NCBI RefSeq assembly: GCF_042646085.1
Contig: NZ_JBHRSZ010000007.1
Span: 558,001-622,000, forward strand
Source of the DNA: Litoribrevibacter euphylliae
Lineage (GTDB): Bacteria; Pseudomonadota; Gammaproteobacteria; Pseudomonadales; Litoribrevibacteraceae
Reading direction: 5' to 3'
DNA: 64,000 nucleotides
Notes under the pieces: model-generated
What the model was told of the DNA's origin: nothing
What the model saw: only the letters and a program-made list of their open reading frames with translations
Databases searched by the model: none
Made by a program: the position numbers and the translations under genes
Shown here: positions 1 to 9,300 of the stretch, one piece after another
Layout: every line of letters starts with the position of its first letter
How positions within the stretch are numbered: position 1 is the stretch's first letter

Positions 1-724
1 TTTCTTGGTTGTAACGGTCAATGTAGGCGTGCTTGTCTTCAACCGCAGTTACAAGACGGCCTCGTACCTTGCCAGAGTCAGTGAGTGCACCGGAGACATC
101 TGCTTCTGCACGGTATTTATCCCAGGAACCGGCGGCAACAGAAACGCTGCCCATGAACTCTTCGGTAGGACGCTTACGAACCAGGTTGATGGTTGCTGAA
201 GGGTTACCCGCACCCGTTGCCAGACCGTTGGCTCCACGAACTACTTCAACGTGATCGTAGATAACGGTGTCCATGTCGCCTTTAAAGATTGAAGCGGTTT
301 CAGTATTTTGCAGACCTACACCATCCAACTGAATATTGGTAATGTCAAAACCACGGGCACTGTAATAAACACGATCCGTCTCGGTGCGCTCAGCAATTAA
401 GCCTGTGGTGTTTTGAACCACTTGTGTCAGGGTATCGATGTTGAAATCGTCCATGCGGGCACGGGTCATTACTGAGACAGACTGGGGCGTTTCCATGGCC
501 GATAATTTGAACTTGGTGGCGGTGCCCATTTCCTCAATGGCATAGGTATCGCTGCCTTCGGTGACGTTGGTTAGTTCATTGCCAACGATCTCGATTTTTT
601 CTGCGGTTTGAACCTGAAGTTCTTCAGGGGTGTTGTCCGCGTGTACTAAGTTAGCGGAAAACAGCAGGTTGCCAGACATCAGTGCTGTAATGTAGGCGGC
701 TAGCTTCTTCTTTTGAAAGTGCAT
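1..724 (-). CDS. TonB-dependent siderophore receptor (N-terminal part, cut by window start)
   Basis: I translated this by hand from the ATG at 724-722; the frame is open to the window edge. It starts with a basic, hydrophobic signal peptide ending near LVHA. A plug domain follows, with the words METPQSVSVMTR, GFDITNIQLDG and VEVVRGANGLATGAGNPS, which are typical of FhuE/FpvA-type ferric-siderophore receptors (outer-membrane, TonB-energised uptake). A stretch of about 20 residues between the signal peptide and the plug (ELQVQTAEKIEIVGNE) resembles a TonB-box region; there is no obvious secretin/STN signalling domain. A Fur-box-like site lies upstream at 863-881, so iron repression is expected. 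The substrate cannot be told from the plug. The barrel is outside the window. Confidence 0.9.
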   Translation of the reverse strand, partial: MHFQKKKLAAYITALMSGNLLFSANLVHADNTPEELQVQTAEKIEIVGNELTNVTEGSDTYAIEEMGTATKFKLSAMETPQSVSVMTRARMDDFNIDTLTQVVQNTTGLIAERTETDRVYYSARGFDITNIQLDGVGLQNTETASIFKGDMDTVIYDHVEVVRGANGLATGAGNPSATINLVRKRPTEEFMGSVSVAAGSWDKYRAEADVSGALTDSGKVRGRLVTAVEDKHAYIDRYNQE

Positions 725-862
725 TTCTCGTTACCATTCTTTTGCTAAGTATTAGGTGGCAACTGATGTACTCCGGTGTTGATATCGTGCCTTTCCTTAG
801 CCCGTCTCAATAATAACGATGGTATTGAGATTTATATCAGTTGCGAAAATAGCGCGAATCAT

Positions 863-881
863 AATGAGAATTATTGTTATT
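863..881 (-). promoter_or_regulatory. Fur box candidate
   Basis: The 19-mer, read on the minus strand as aataacaataattctcatt, fits the Fur consensus GATAATGATAATCATTATC at most of its A/T positions. It lies about 140 bases upstream of the siderophore-receptor start, as expected for an iron-repressed promoter. The match is by eye. Confidence 0.6.
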
Positions 882-980
882 TGCAAATAAAAACTCGGAG
901 GCCCGGTCAGAAAAGCTTTATCTGTTGATCTAAAGCAAACCGCTTTACAAACAGTGAGTTACTGGCTCGTGAAGAACAAG

Positions 981-1041
981 GGAACCTCTGAACAAGTCCA
1001 CTCTAACTCAGCGGGCACTTTAAACACGTTAGAACAAGGCG
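981..1041 (+). repeat. Solo copy of the dispersed inverted-repeat end
   Basis: It begins ggaacctctgaacaagtcc and continues with close similarity for about 60 bases to the reverse complement of 20000-20060, the right end of the MITE-like element. Shared words include ctcagcgggc and gttagaacaaggcg. No partner end and no clear target duplication are visible here, so it looks like a truncated remnant. Confidence 0.65.
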
Positions 1042-1170
1042 TTCCTTTGGACTCTTTGGTGTCTAATATTTAGATCAGCTTGAAAGAGTGGTGCAGACAC
1101 ATTTCTGGTCTTGATTCTCTGCATTCACTTTGTATGAAGTTCTCTGATATTGGTTGTATGCGTTAACTGG

Positions 1171-1201
1171 CGTCTCGTGTTTGACGGGGAGACACGAGAC
1201 G
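1171..1201. other. Perfect 10-bp hairpin
   Basis: The arms cgtctcgtgt and acacgagacg pair perfectly around an 11-base loop. No T-run follows on either strand, so it is not a clear intrinsic terminator. It sits about 80 bases downstream of the cytochrome c gene, which is on the minus strand, and could help end that transcript. Confidence 0.45.
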
Positions 1202-1281
1202 ATCTTTGAACGTCGATAGTAAGACGGCGATGAAGTAGTCGAGAAGTAATGAGCACAGGTTCGTTGTTGATTGGGCTTGTT

Positions 1282-1917
1282 TTATAAGCTCTTCGCATTC
1301 TTACTGATATAACCGACGATATCGATGAGATCCTGAGTCGACATGTCTTTCAAGCGTTCAACCATCTTACGATGATGCTTGGTTTCTTCTGCAAATTTGC
1401 GTTGCTCTGTCTGCATTGCTTTCAATTGTTGAAGAATATAGGGGGCTTCTAGAGGTGTAATTTCCGGACCATCGCTGAGGAAGCGGCCAAAAGCGCTGGT
1501 ATGGCAGTTAGCACACTTGTCTTCGAACAATAGCTCTCCGTTATTAAGATTCGATGTATCACTGAGCGTGAGGTCACTGAATCTGTGCTCAAGCTCATCA
1601 TAGTAATCAGCAACTAACGAAAGGGTGTCGCCGCTAATGGCTTCTTTGCTGTGGGCCTGTTGGATGCGTTCAGCGTCCGGGCCTTGTCCTGTGCGGTAGC
1701 CTAATTGAAAGTTAGCAAGTTGTTGTTCGATGTACCAATCGGACATGCCATTCAATACCGGAGCAACACTGCTTGTGTGGCTGTTAGCGTTGTGTTGATC
1801 TGAATGACAAGCATCGCAGGCTTGTACGCTAGATTGAATCTGGTTCGGTACGTCTGATGCTGCTTGGCTTGTGGCGGTGCAGACCAGTAACAAAAGTGCG
1901 AGCAAGGGTTTACTCAT
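1282..1917 (-). CDS. Periplasmic diheme cytochrome c (c4/c553 type)
   Basis: The 211-residue product starts with a Sec signal peptide ending near SQAAS. It has two CxxCH heme sites, CDACH around residue 34 and CANCH around residue 135, each in a segment of about 90 residues: the layout of cytochrome c4-like two-domain proteins. Distal Met candidates follow each heme (for example NGMSDW). Such proteins carry electrons in the periplasm to terminal oxidases. No oxidase gene adjoins it, and the gene stands alone between the siderophore receptor and a chemoreceptor. The electron partner is unknown. Confidence 0.85.
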   Translation of the reverse strand: MSKPLLALLLLVCTATSQAASDVPNQIQSSVQACDACHSDQHNANSHTSSVAPVLNGMSDWYIEQQLANFQLGYRTGQGPDAERIQQAHSKEAISGDTLSLVADYYDELEHRFSDLTLSDTSNLNNGELLFEDKCANCHTSAFGRFLSDGPEITPLEAPYILQQLKAMQTEQRKFAEETKHHRKMVERLKDMSTQDLIDIVGYISKNAKSL

Positions 1918-2077
1918 AATGACCTCATCATCTCCGATCTTGGGTATGTCGGATTATTTGGAACTCTGGATAGGTTCTCTAGCGCGTAGCTTAACGGTTA
2001 ACGACTAAAATGTCCTGCTTATTCTCTGAGGCAAGAGTACTAACACAATTGATATTATTTCATGAGTTAGGGTCTTG

Positions 2078-3400
2078 TCAGTGAGACAGCTGGTTAGCAA
2101 ATTGTGATATCGCATCAACGACCTTTTTGGCACCGTCTTGTATGTTATTGATGACATCACCCGCTTGAGCGGAAAGCTCTTGAACCTGTTCGGCTTGTTC
2201 CCGACTTTCTTCGATGATTTTCACGGAGTCCGCTGTCAGTGTTTGGTTCTTCTTCATTACCGTAATGATTTCTTCGGTCGCTTCTGAGGTACGAGAAGCA
2301 AGTTGTCGCACTTCGTCGGCAACTACGGCGAAGCCTCGTCCTTGGTCACCGGCTCTTGCTGCTTCAATGGCGGCATTCAATGCCAGCAAGTTAGTTTGCT
2401 CTGCGATGCTGCTGATGCTCTGAATAATGGTGCCTATGGTTTGAGACTGTTGATCCAGACTATTAATACTATCGGCGGCTTGAGTCATTTGGCTGGTTAG
2501 TTGACGAATCACCTCAGCAGTGTTGTGCATAACTTCAATACCGCGTTTGGTGCTGGCATCGGTTTCCTGAGAAGTTTCATAGGCAAAGCTGGCCGCGTTA
2601 GACACTTCTATTTCCCGCTTTACTTGATCGGTAATCAGGCTTGCAAATTTTACAACCTTATAGCACTTGCCTTGGGCATTGGTGATCGGGTTGTAGGAAG
2701 CTTCCAACCACACTTCATGGCCTCGGCTATCGACACGTTTGAAGCGATCGGCAATAAACTCACCGCGACGGAGTCGGTTCCAGGATTCTTCATAATCCGG
2801 TGATTCATAAACGTCTGGCGGGCAAAACATACGGTGATGCTTACCCTTGATGTCGTCCAATGAATAACCCATAGCATTAAGAAAAATGTCATTGGCTGTG
2901 AGCACATGACCTGTCATATCAAATTCAATGACAGCGGTTGAGCGTTGCATGGCTTTGATCAGGTTTTCAAATTGTACGGAAGCATCAATCGTGCGGGTAA
3001 GGTTGTTTGCATAGAGCATGTAATATTGAATGTTTCCTTGAACATCTTTAACAGGAGACAACACGGTTCTTAGCCAAAACTCTTCATCTTTGGTGTTCGT
3101 AATTTGCCAGGCTCCAATCCACAACGCTTTGTTTTCTAAAGCAAGAGACATGCGTCTGAAGTGTTCAGTGTTTTGAAGGTGTGACGGCACCAGTTCTTTA
3201 ATGTTTTTGCCCGTTAGATCATCAATAGTGAGACCGGTTTCTCCGGTAAATCTTGCATTGACGCTGGTGATTCTTCCCATGGGGTCGAGATCCAAAGACA
3301 GCATTTCTTGTCCAAGATCTGAATGGACTTGCTTTAAAGACGAGAGTTCTTGTTTAAGTGCTTCATTTTCTTGTTCTAACCGACGATTGCCGAACATCAC
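2078..3400 (-). CDS. Cytosolic PAS-PAS methyl-accepting chemotaxis protein
   Basis: The 440-residue protein begins with a short coiled coil (QENEALKQELSSLKQ). Two PAS domains follow, at about 30-145 and 150-270; the second has DDIKGKHHRMFCPP and a PAC-like end. The C-terminal MCP signalling domain carries the hairpin tip LLALNAAIEAARAGDQGRGF and VVADEVRQLA. I see no hydrophobic membrane segment, so this should be a soluble or membrane-associated Aer-like energy or redox sensor working through CheA/CheW. The signalling domain is short after the tip, with no pentapeptide for CheR tethering. The PAS ligand, possibly heme or flavin, cannot be read from the sequence. Confidence 0.88.
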   Translation of the reverse strand: MMFGNRRLEQENEALKQELSSLKQVHSDLGQEMLSLDLDPMGRITSVNARFTGETGLTIDDLTGKNIKELVPSHLQNTEHFRRMSLALENKALWIGAWQITNTKDEEFWLRTVLSPVKDVQGNIQYYMLYANNLTRTIDASVQFENLIKAMQRSTAVIEFDMTGHVLTANDIFLNAMGYSLDDIKGKHHRMFCPPDVYESPDYEESWNRLRRGEFIADRFKRVDSRGHEVWLEASYNPITNAQGKCYKVVKFASLITDQVKREIEVSNAASFAYETSQETDASTKRGIEVMHNTAEVIRQLTSQMTQAADSINSLDQQSQTIGTIIQSISSIAEQTNLLALNAAIEAARAGDQGRGFAVVADEVRQLASRTSEATEEIITVMKKNQTLTADSVKIIEESREQAEQVQELSAQAGDVINNIQDGAKKVVDAISQFANQLSH

Positions 3401-3591
3401 TGCCTCACCTAATTACTTACAGCTGATTTAAGTAGGTTATACGTCTGATTAACTCTAGCAGATTATTCGCCAATAAAGTTGTTCACTATGATCAATGATG
3501 ATGGTCATATTGTCAGTTAGTATTTAATCAAGCGCTTGCTTGGTTATGTTGGGTGGGCACATTGGATATGACGGAAAACGGAGCAGAATCA

Positions 3592-4752
3592 ATGAGCACT
3601 CAGAAGGACGTTTTACAACACTACTTTACTGAAGAACATCACATGTTGCGGGAAGCCACTCAGAAGTTTGTGGCTAAACACATCACGCCTTTTATTGGGG
3701 AATGGGAAGAGCAAGAGACGTTTCCCAGGGAGCTCTATCAATTAGCTGGTGATGCTGGCTTTCTGGGGATTGGCTATCCAGAAGCTTTTGGTGGCAGTGC
3801 TCAGGATGATCTCTTTATGAAAGTCGCTTTTACTGAGGAGATCATGCGTACCACCTCCGGTGGTTTGGTGGCGGGGTTAGGTTCGTTGGATATTGCGTTG
3901 CCACCCATTGTGAACTGGGCACCGGACGCGCTTAAACAACGGATTGTCCCCGAGGTGCTGTCTGGCGAAAAGATCGCAGCCTTGGCGATCACCGAACCGG
4001 GTGGTGGTTCTGATGTGGCTAACCTCAAAACCCGTGCTGTGCGAGAAGGAGATCATTATCGCGTCAACGGCAGTAAAACCTTCATCACCAGTGGTGTGCG
4101 TGCGGATTACTATACCGTCGCGGTGCGAACAGGCGGCGAGGGTTACCAAGGCATCAGTTTGCTATTGATTGAAAAAGGCACGCAGGGCTTTTCCGTGGGT
4201 AAGAGCCTAAAGAAAACTGGGTGGCGAGCCAGTGATACCGCAGAACTGTTTTTTGAAGACTGTTTGGTGCCTGTGGATAACTTAATCGGACAGGAAAACG
4301 CAGGCTTCATCTGCATCATGAATAACTTCCTTAAAGAACGCTTGATGCTGACCATTATGGGCTACATGACCGCGCAAATCGCATTAGAAGAATCCTTGGC
4401 TTACGTGAAAGAACGTGAAGCTTTTGGCCGCCCGATTGGTAAGTTCCAAGTGACTCGTCATAAGTTGGTGGATATGGCGACGGAGATCGATATTGCCCGT
4501 GAATACACCTACCGTGCGGCTGCGAAGATGCAGGCTGGTCAGCATCCGATCAAAGAAATCTCGATGGCAAAGAACTTCGCGACCGGCGTTGCTGAACGAG
4601 TGACTTATCAAGCAGTACAAATCTTCGGCGGCATGGGCTACATGCGTGAGTCGGTAGTGGAGCGTTTATCTCGGGATGCGCGCTTACTAGCGATCGGCGG
4701 CGGTACCACGGAAATCATGAAAGAGATGATCGCCAAGCAAATGGGGTTGTAG
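3592..4752 (+). CDS. Acyl-CoA dehydrogenase
   Basis: This flavoprotein oxidises acyl-CoA to 2-enoyl-CoA in beta-oxidation or branched-chain catabolism. The FAD/substrate motif ALAITEPGGGSDVANLKT, the second signature (AYVKEREAFGRPIGKFQ) and the C-terminal GGGTTEIMKEMIAKQ are all present. The usual catalytic Glu near the C-terminus is replaced (GGGTTEI). A Glu in KERLML (residue 249) aligns with the catalytic Glu of isovaleryl-CoA and long-chain enzymes, so the active site is probably of that subclass. I chose the ATG at 3592 because cggag lies 8 bases before it; an in-frame GTG at 3553 lacks this support. Length 386, normal for the family. Substrate chain length is not known. Confidence 0.9.
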   Translation: MSTQKDVLQHYFTEEHHMLREATQKFVAKHITPFIGEWEEQETFPRELYQLAGDAGFLGIGYPEAFGGSAQDDLFMKVAFTEEIMRTTSGGLVAGLGSLDIALPPIVNWAPDALKQRIVPEVLSGEKIAALAITEPGGGSDVANLKTRAVREGDHYRVNGSKTFITSGVRADYYTVAVRTGGEGYQGISLLLIEKGTQGFSVGKSLKKTGWRASDTAELFFEDCLVPVDNLIGQENAGFICIMNNFLKERLMLTIMGYMTAQIALEESLAYVKEREAFGRPIGKFQVTRHKLVDMATEIDIAREYTYRAAAKMQAGQHPIKEISMAKNFATGVAERVTYQAVQIFGGMGYMRESVVERLSRDARLLAIGGGTTEIMKEMIAKQMGL

Positions 4753-4797
4753 AAAACCTGTTTGCTATCTCAGAAAAGAGTGCGCTTCGAGTGATTC

Positions 4798-7713
4798 TCA
4801 GCGCATTCTTTCTTTTAGACTTTTGACAAACCGTTTATCGCCAAAACTTTCTTTGGACAAATACAGAATAAAGTTAGAGCCGTCAGTACGAGTAATGGTT
4901 AAGGTGCTATCGTCTAACGTTGATCCAGTAGATTGATCCAGGGAGATGTCATCGATTTCATCAAAGTATGCGTACTCTCGAACCAGTTGGTTATCTTCTT
5001 TCCAATAGCTGAAAACTTTTCTGTCAGTTAATCCATTGCCGTCTTTCTGAATAGAGAAAAGGTCAGAGGAATAGAATAGGCCCAGTCGTTCTCCTGGTTC
5101 CAGAATTTTTGCTCGATACATAAACTTCAAGTCGTTATCCCATATTTTATGGCCGTCAACAACGTGTGTGCTGGGGATAAAATAAATAGATGTCGCAAAG
5201 GTGAATGCGAGGAATATGCTCAGCGGTATTGCTGCAAACAAATGACGTATCCGCCATTTAGAATTATGAAGGTAGCCGGGTGACCTTACCGGGTTTTGCA
5301 TGTTTACCAGTAGAACTAAGAAAAATACGCAGAAGATTTGAAACGCGAGACCCAGAAAAACATAAATACCCTGAGTATTGGAGATAAGGTATCCGATGAT
5401 GAATGCGACCAATAACAGGGAAATTATCGCGTGATCACGTTTCGTTAGCTTGTCTTTGTTGATCAGAAAAATCTGTTTCGCCAGAGGGTAATACCAAATG
5501 ATCGAGAAGATGGCTCTCGCTAGAGGCATGATGTTACTTTGATCTCGCTCTTTGATGTATTGCCAGTTTTTATATAGCCAGTAAACGGTGTAAACACCGA
5601 ATGTCATGAAGGACAGAGCAAGGTACTTAATATTATCAACGGGGTAAAATTTGGCCTCGTAATCATCAGGTCGTTTTTCTCTGATCAGCATTATGAACGC
5701 CAAAACAAGCAATAAGGCCCCAACTGAGAAGTAACCAATAATGAAATAAGGGAGGTAATCGGTTTCTTCCATGGTGGGCGCAGGGAGATGCCAGTAAAGC
5801 CCATAATTGGTTAGATCGTAAGCGTTATTAAGATCTTTTAAGAAGCCAGAGAAATCATCCACCGGTACGGTATTTTGATGGGTTTGGTAATGGTATTTCA
5901 GGGTCAGTTGGTTGGTTTGATGATTAAATGAAACTTCTCTGTTCAACGTAAAATAGGCATTACTTACTTGATTGGTTTCGTCGTACAGATTCCAAGAGTC
6001 TTTATGAAGATTAACCTTAATCGTCTGCTCTATGTTTACCGGGTGGGTTAAGGAATAAGGAGACGTGCGAATCGTTGTGTTAGGTTGTTTTAGAAAGGGT
6101 GAGATTGCGTTCGCATAGAAGTCTACTTCGTGTTGCTCTCCCGAAAGAGTCCAAGGCTTAGGAAGGCGGTATTGCTCAACAATGGAGAATGCATCGTCAG
6201 CATAATCGGTCGTAAACGGGCTTAAAGGCGTTAGATCCGGGTAGTAATAGTTGTAGAAATTGAGATAACGCTTGGATATTTGCTCCACCGTGTTGGCTTC
6301 TATCTCGCGTCGAAAGAGTTCTGCTTCATACCCTGTTAATTTTGTGGTGATTGTATATTGACCATCTTGTTCAATACCTTCTGAAAGATCGATGACCTCC
6401 TTTACTTGTTTGAGCGTTGAAGAGTACTGGCTGTCCATCATGGTCAATTGCTGTTGACCTGGTTTCAGTACTAAGGCCTCACCGTAATCTGGTTGATAGA
6501 GTTTATCGAGATTCGTTTCCTGATTGTTAATGGTTGGATCTAACCAATACTGTTGGCCATCAATAAATGCCGTGAGTAGTACGTGATTGAATGCACTAAT
6601 ACGAACGCCATCTGCGTTGAAGGTAGTGATGTAATTGTTGTTCACTAACGCCGGATAACTTTCAATGTTAAGCCGATCTAACAAGTTAAGAAGTAACAGG
6701 GTTTTACCTTTACAGTCTCCGTAACGTTTTTCCAATGTAGAGGCAATGTTGGCCGGTACCAGGCTGTGGTTGCCAAGCTCAAGACCAAGATAGCGGATAT
6801 TGTCCTGAACATAATGCAGTGCTGCAGATGCCTGATCTTTGATGGATGAATGCTTCTGACGGATGTCTTTGATGATGGGATCTAACAACGGAGTATCGGT
6901 ATCCAAGGCATACAGAGGTAATGCCCAATCAACAATGTTAGCCCACTCGTTGTTGTTCGACAGGCTGACTCTGGCGCGAGGGTTGTACTCATAAGGTGTT
7001 TGACTGTCTAAGGTGAGAGGTTCGGAATAATCGAGCTGAAGATTAATGCGCTTATAATCTTGTGTACTGGTTTCTGAAATCTCAATGTCTGTATTTGTTT
7101 TTTGGATATAGATGGATTTCTCGTTAGGCCACAGTAATGAATAATTCAGTGACTCTAAGGGAGTGCCCCACTGTAAATCGATGTATTCGTAGAAATTATC
7201 TTCTAGAGCCGGGTTCTGGCCTGTGATGGTATAGCTATAATCGATTATGTCGCCGGGTCTTAGATCTTCCAGAATGAAAGAAGCGGACAGCTCTCCGTTA
7301 TAAATCAGCCCTTCAGCTTCTGTCTCTCGATGCAGAACGTTGATTTGTTCCGGTTTTAACTGATTGATTTTTTGACCGTCTCGAATGATATCAAAGCGGT
7401 GAAACGTAAGAGTCTCGAAGCTTGGCGCAAAATTGAAAAAATGCTGACCGTTGGTTTCTACGGATGTTTCGTTCAATACCTGAAAGGCAAAATGATAATA
7501 ACGAGCGATGTTCTCAATGGCATTGGTCTGGCGATCGTACAAAATGTAGCGAGTGTCGCCTAACTGCTCAGTATTAGAGGGTGTGTTTGGATCGTACTCA
7601 GTGACGTCAATCCATTTGGCGGGTTTTGAGATTTGATACTCTTGATCTGCGTACAATTGGTTGATGAACACCATGGATAGCAGAATCCAGATAAGCTTTG
7701 TTTTAAAGTCCAT
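4798..7713 (-). CDS. DUF3857/transglutaminase-like protein fused to a membrane domain
   Basis: The 971-residue product starts with a signal peptide (KTKLIWILLSMVFINQLYA). A periplasmic DUF3857-type beta domain follows. Then comes a transglutaminase-like domain with Cys in RYGDCKGKTLLLLN (Cys334), His in AFNHVLL and Asp in YWLDPT, a complete Cys-His-Asp triad. After a transmembrane helix near residue 650 the C-terminal third has several more helices with FMTFGVYTVYWLYKNW, resembling DUF4234-like membrane proteins, and ends with a small beta-rich domain. Families of this type are thought to act on peptides or protein crosslinks in the envelope; substrate unknown. A TTG 30 bases upstream is the other possible start; neither has a clear ribosome site. 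Confidence 0.75.
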   Translation of the reverse strand: MDFKTKLIWILLSMVFINQLYADQEYQISKPAKWIDVTEYDPNTPSNTEQLGDTRYILYDRQTNAIENIARYYHFAFQVLNETSVETNGQHFFNFAPSFETLTFHRFDIIRDGQKINQLKPEQINVLHRETEAEGLIYNGELSASFILEDLRPGDIIDYSYTITGQNPALEDNFYEYIDLQWGTPLESLNYSLLWPNEKSIYIQKTNTDIEISETSTQDYKRINLQLDYSEPLTLDSQTPYEYNPRARVSLSNNNEWANIVDWALPLYALDTDTPLLDPIIKDIRQKHSSIKDQASAALHYVQDNIRYLGLELGNHSLVPANIASTLEKRYGDCKGKTLLLLNLLDRLNIESYPALVNNNYITTFNADGVRISAFNHVLLTAFIDGQQYWLDPTINNQETNLDKLYQPDYGEALVLKPGQQQLTMMDSQYSSTLKQVKEVIDLSEGIEQDGQYTITTKLTGYEAELFRREIEANTVEQISKRYLNFYNYYYPDLTPLSPFTTDYADDAFSIVEQYRLPKPWTLSGEQHEVDFYANAISPFLKQPNTTIRTSPYSLTHPVNIEQTIKVNLHKDSWNLYDETNQVSNAYFTLNREVSFNHQTNQLTLKYHYQTHQNTVPVDDFSGFLKDLNNAYDLTNYGLYWHLPAPTMEETDYLPYFIIGYFSVGALLLVLAFIMLIREKRPDDYEAKFYPVDNIKYLALSFMTFGVYTVYWLYKNWQYIKERDQSNIMPLARAIFSIIWYYPLAKQIFLINKDKLTKRDHAIISLLLVAFIIGYLISNTQGIYVFLGLAFQIFCVFFLVLLVNMQNPVRSPGYLHNSKWRIRHLFAAIPLSIFLAFTFATSIYFIPSTHVVDGHKIWDNDLKFMYRAKILEPGERLGLFYSSDLFSIQKDGNGLTDRKVFSYWKEDNQLVREYAYFDEIDDISLDQSTGSTLDDSTLTITRTDGSNFILYLSKESFGDKRFVKSLKERMR

Positions 7714-7822
7714 TTTACTATTTCGTATAATTATTTTTGTCAAATTGTATGGGAAAAGGCTTCCCTAGAACACCTCTGGATGAGATTTGCTTAAATATTC
7801 AAATGCCCAAGGATAGGTTTAT

Positions 7823-9298
7823 ATGTTAACTCTGACCGAAAGCACTTCTTTTAAATCAAGGCGTGATACGCCATGGAATCAACGACTGCTGCTTCTATGT
7901 ATCTTGCTTTTAGTGTCAGTGTTCAGCAACGCCGGCATCATTTCCGGTCTAGCCAAGTTGGGCAAAGCGGGCAAGCATGCCGATGTGGATGTGAATCTTC
8001 CGAAACTGGATTTGCCGGATGGCATAGATGCTGATGCAGTAGCCAAAATCAAACCGCAATCCGATGGTTCTTGGCACGTTGAACAACCGGACGGTTCAGT
8101 CAAAGTATTGAGTGCCGCCGAAGGAGCTATTGTTGGCGTCGATCATCTTACGGTTGGCCCGAAAGCTTTGTTGATTGATGCCTTTGATCTTCCCAAAGAT
8201 TTATCCGCATTCGAGCGTTTGCCAAAGGGCACGCCCATTCTGATTCGTTCGAAACACAATGAAGTGTTTGAACTGACGCCACCATCGGATAACGGCGCTG
8301 GTTGGATGGTGAAGCAACGGCAGGTTCAAATGTCTGTTACTGATACCAGTCAATTAAAGAACGCCTTGTGGCATCTGGAACGCCCGCTTATTTCTTCACA
8401 ACCTAATGTCTTACAGTTAGCAAAAAGCAGCAATATGCCATTAGCAGAAAAGGCTTATGGCAAACCCGGTACTCGTGATGTGGGTTTGAATCAGCTGGTC
8501 GATGCTTTAGATGATATGAAACGAGAAACGGTGGTGCTATCGGCTTCCCTTCGGGATGGGGTGATTGTCCATAAAGGAGAGTCGCTGCCGGTTCATGAAT
8601 TGCTCATAAAGGCTGAAAAGAACGACATCAACTTGGTGTTATTAGATTCAGCTGAACCGACGAAAAGTACCAAGGCATTAATGAAACGTTTGAACGAGCG
8701 CGAACCTGATGTGGGCTGGACTACCGCCCAGTTTTTTAATCAATTCAGCGACCCTAAAGGGCCTGCGTTGGATCTCTCGGTACATGCTTCGGGGAACAGT
8801 CAATCTTTGGTGCAATGGCAGTCGAAAACAGTAAAGACTGAAACGCCTAAATCACCTGAAGGTTCACTTGCGGAAGATCTCACAGCGCATCTAATCTCCC
8901 ATGCAGTAGTACGAACCATTCAAATTCATCACCCCGATGAGGAACGCAGCTCTGAATTGGATGCTCGGATCATCCCCTGGTTGCCCAGCGGGTTACAGAT
9001 GTACATGCTGGTCTCCGGTTTCTTAGGCATATTGGCCTTAGCCACGACTTGGCGAACCTGGCAACGGCTGTGGACGATTCGTAAACCACAGCAAGCCGTG
9101 GGGTGGTTGTTAATTATCGTCACTTGGCCGTTGCACAAATTGTTATTTCTTTTGCTGTTCTTACCGTTCGCGGGCTTCTTCTGCTTTTGGTACGTGGTGT
9201 TAACTGTACTTTGGCGAGTCGTAGACTTCTTGGTGGTACGACCAATTAGCTGGATGTTATTGAAGGCGAGAGTGAATCGGATGAAGAGGCGTGGTTGA
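7823..9298 (+). CDS. Membrane-anchored protein of unknown function
   Basis: I do not recognise this 491-residue protein. It has an N-terminal hydrophobic segment (LLLLCILLLVSVFSNA) that could be a signal peptide or anchor. A soluble region of about 350 residues follows, with a repeat-like DGSWHVEQPDGSVKVL and a segment DLPKDLSAFERLPKGTPILI. The last 120 residues hold two or three strongly hydrophobic helices (MYMLVSGFLGILALATT; LLIIVTWPLHKLLFLLLFLP) and end in a basic tail. It is divergent from the DUF3857 gene and convergent, by 2 bases, with the lipoprotein gene after it. It is probably an envelope protein with its bulk in the periplasm. Confidence 0.7.
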   Translation: MLTLTESTSFKSRRDTPWNQRLLLLCILLLVSVFSNAGIISGLAKLGKAGKHADVDVNLPKLDLPDGIDADAVAKIKPQSDGSWHVEQPDGSVKVLSAAEGAIVGVDHLTVGPKALLIDAFDLPKDLSAFERLPKGTPILIRSKHNEVFELTPPSDNGAGWMVKQRQVQMSVTDTSQLKNALWHLERPLISSQPNVLQLAKSSNMPLAEKAYGKPGTRDVGLNQLVDALDDMKRETVVLSASLRDGVIVHKGESLPVHELLIKAEKNDINLVLLDSAEPTKSTKALMKRLNEREPDVGWTTAQFFNQFSDPKGPALDLSVHASGNSQSLVQWQSKTVKTETPKSPEGSLAEDLTAHLISHAVVRTIQIHHPDEERSSELDARIIPWLPSGLQMYMLVSGFLGILALATTWRTWQRLWTIRKPQQAVGWLLIIVTWPLHKLLFLLLFLPFAGFFCFWYVVLTVLWRVVDFLVVRPISWMLLKARVNRMKRRG

Positions 9299-9300
9299 AC

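Larger units (their letters stand above)
725..1281. other. Intergenic region upstream of the TonB receptor
   Basis: This 557-base stretch has no convincing gene. It holds the Fur-box candidate (863-881), a solo copy of the dispersed repeat also found in the element at 19798-20060 (981-1041), and a perfect hairpin (1171-1201). I see nothing else that I can name. Confidence 0.6.

Noticed and set aside
3529..3538. Palindrome caagcgcttg upstream of the acyl-CoA dehydrogenase
   Set aside because: Only a 10-bp palindrome; it could be a regulator site of the fatty-acid type, but length and position do not allow a call.
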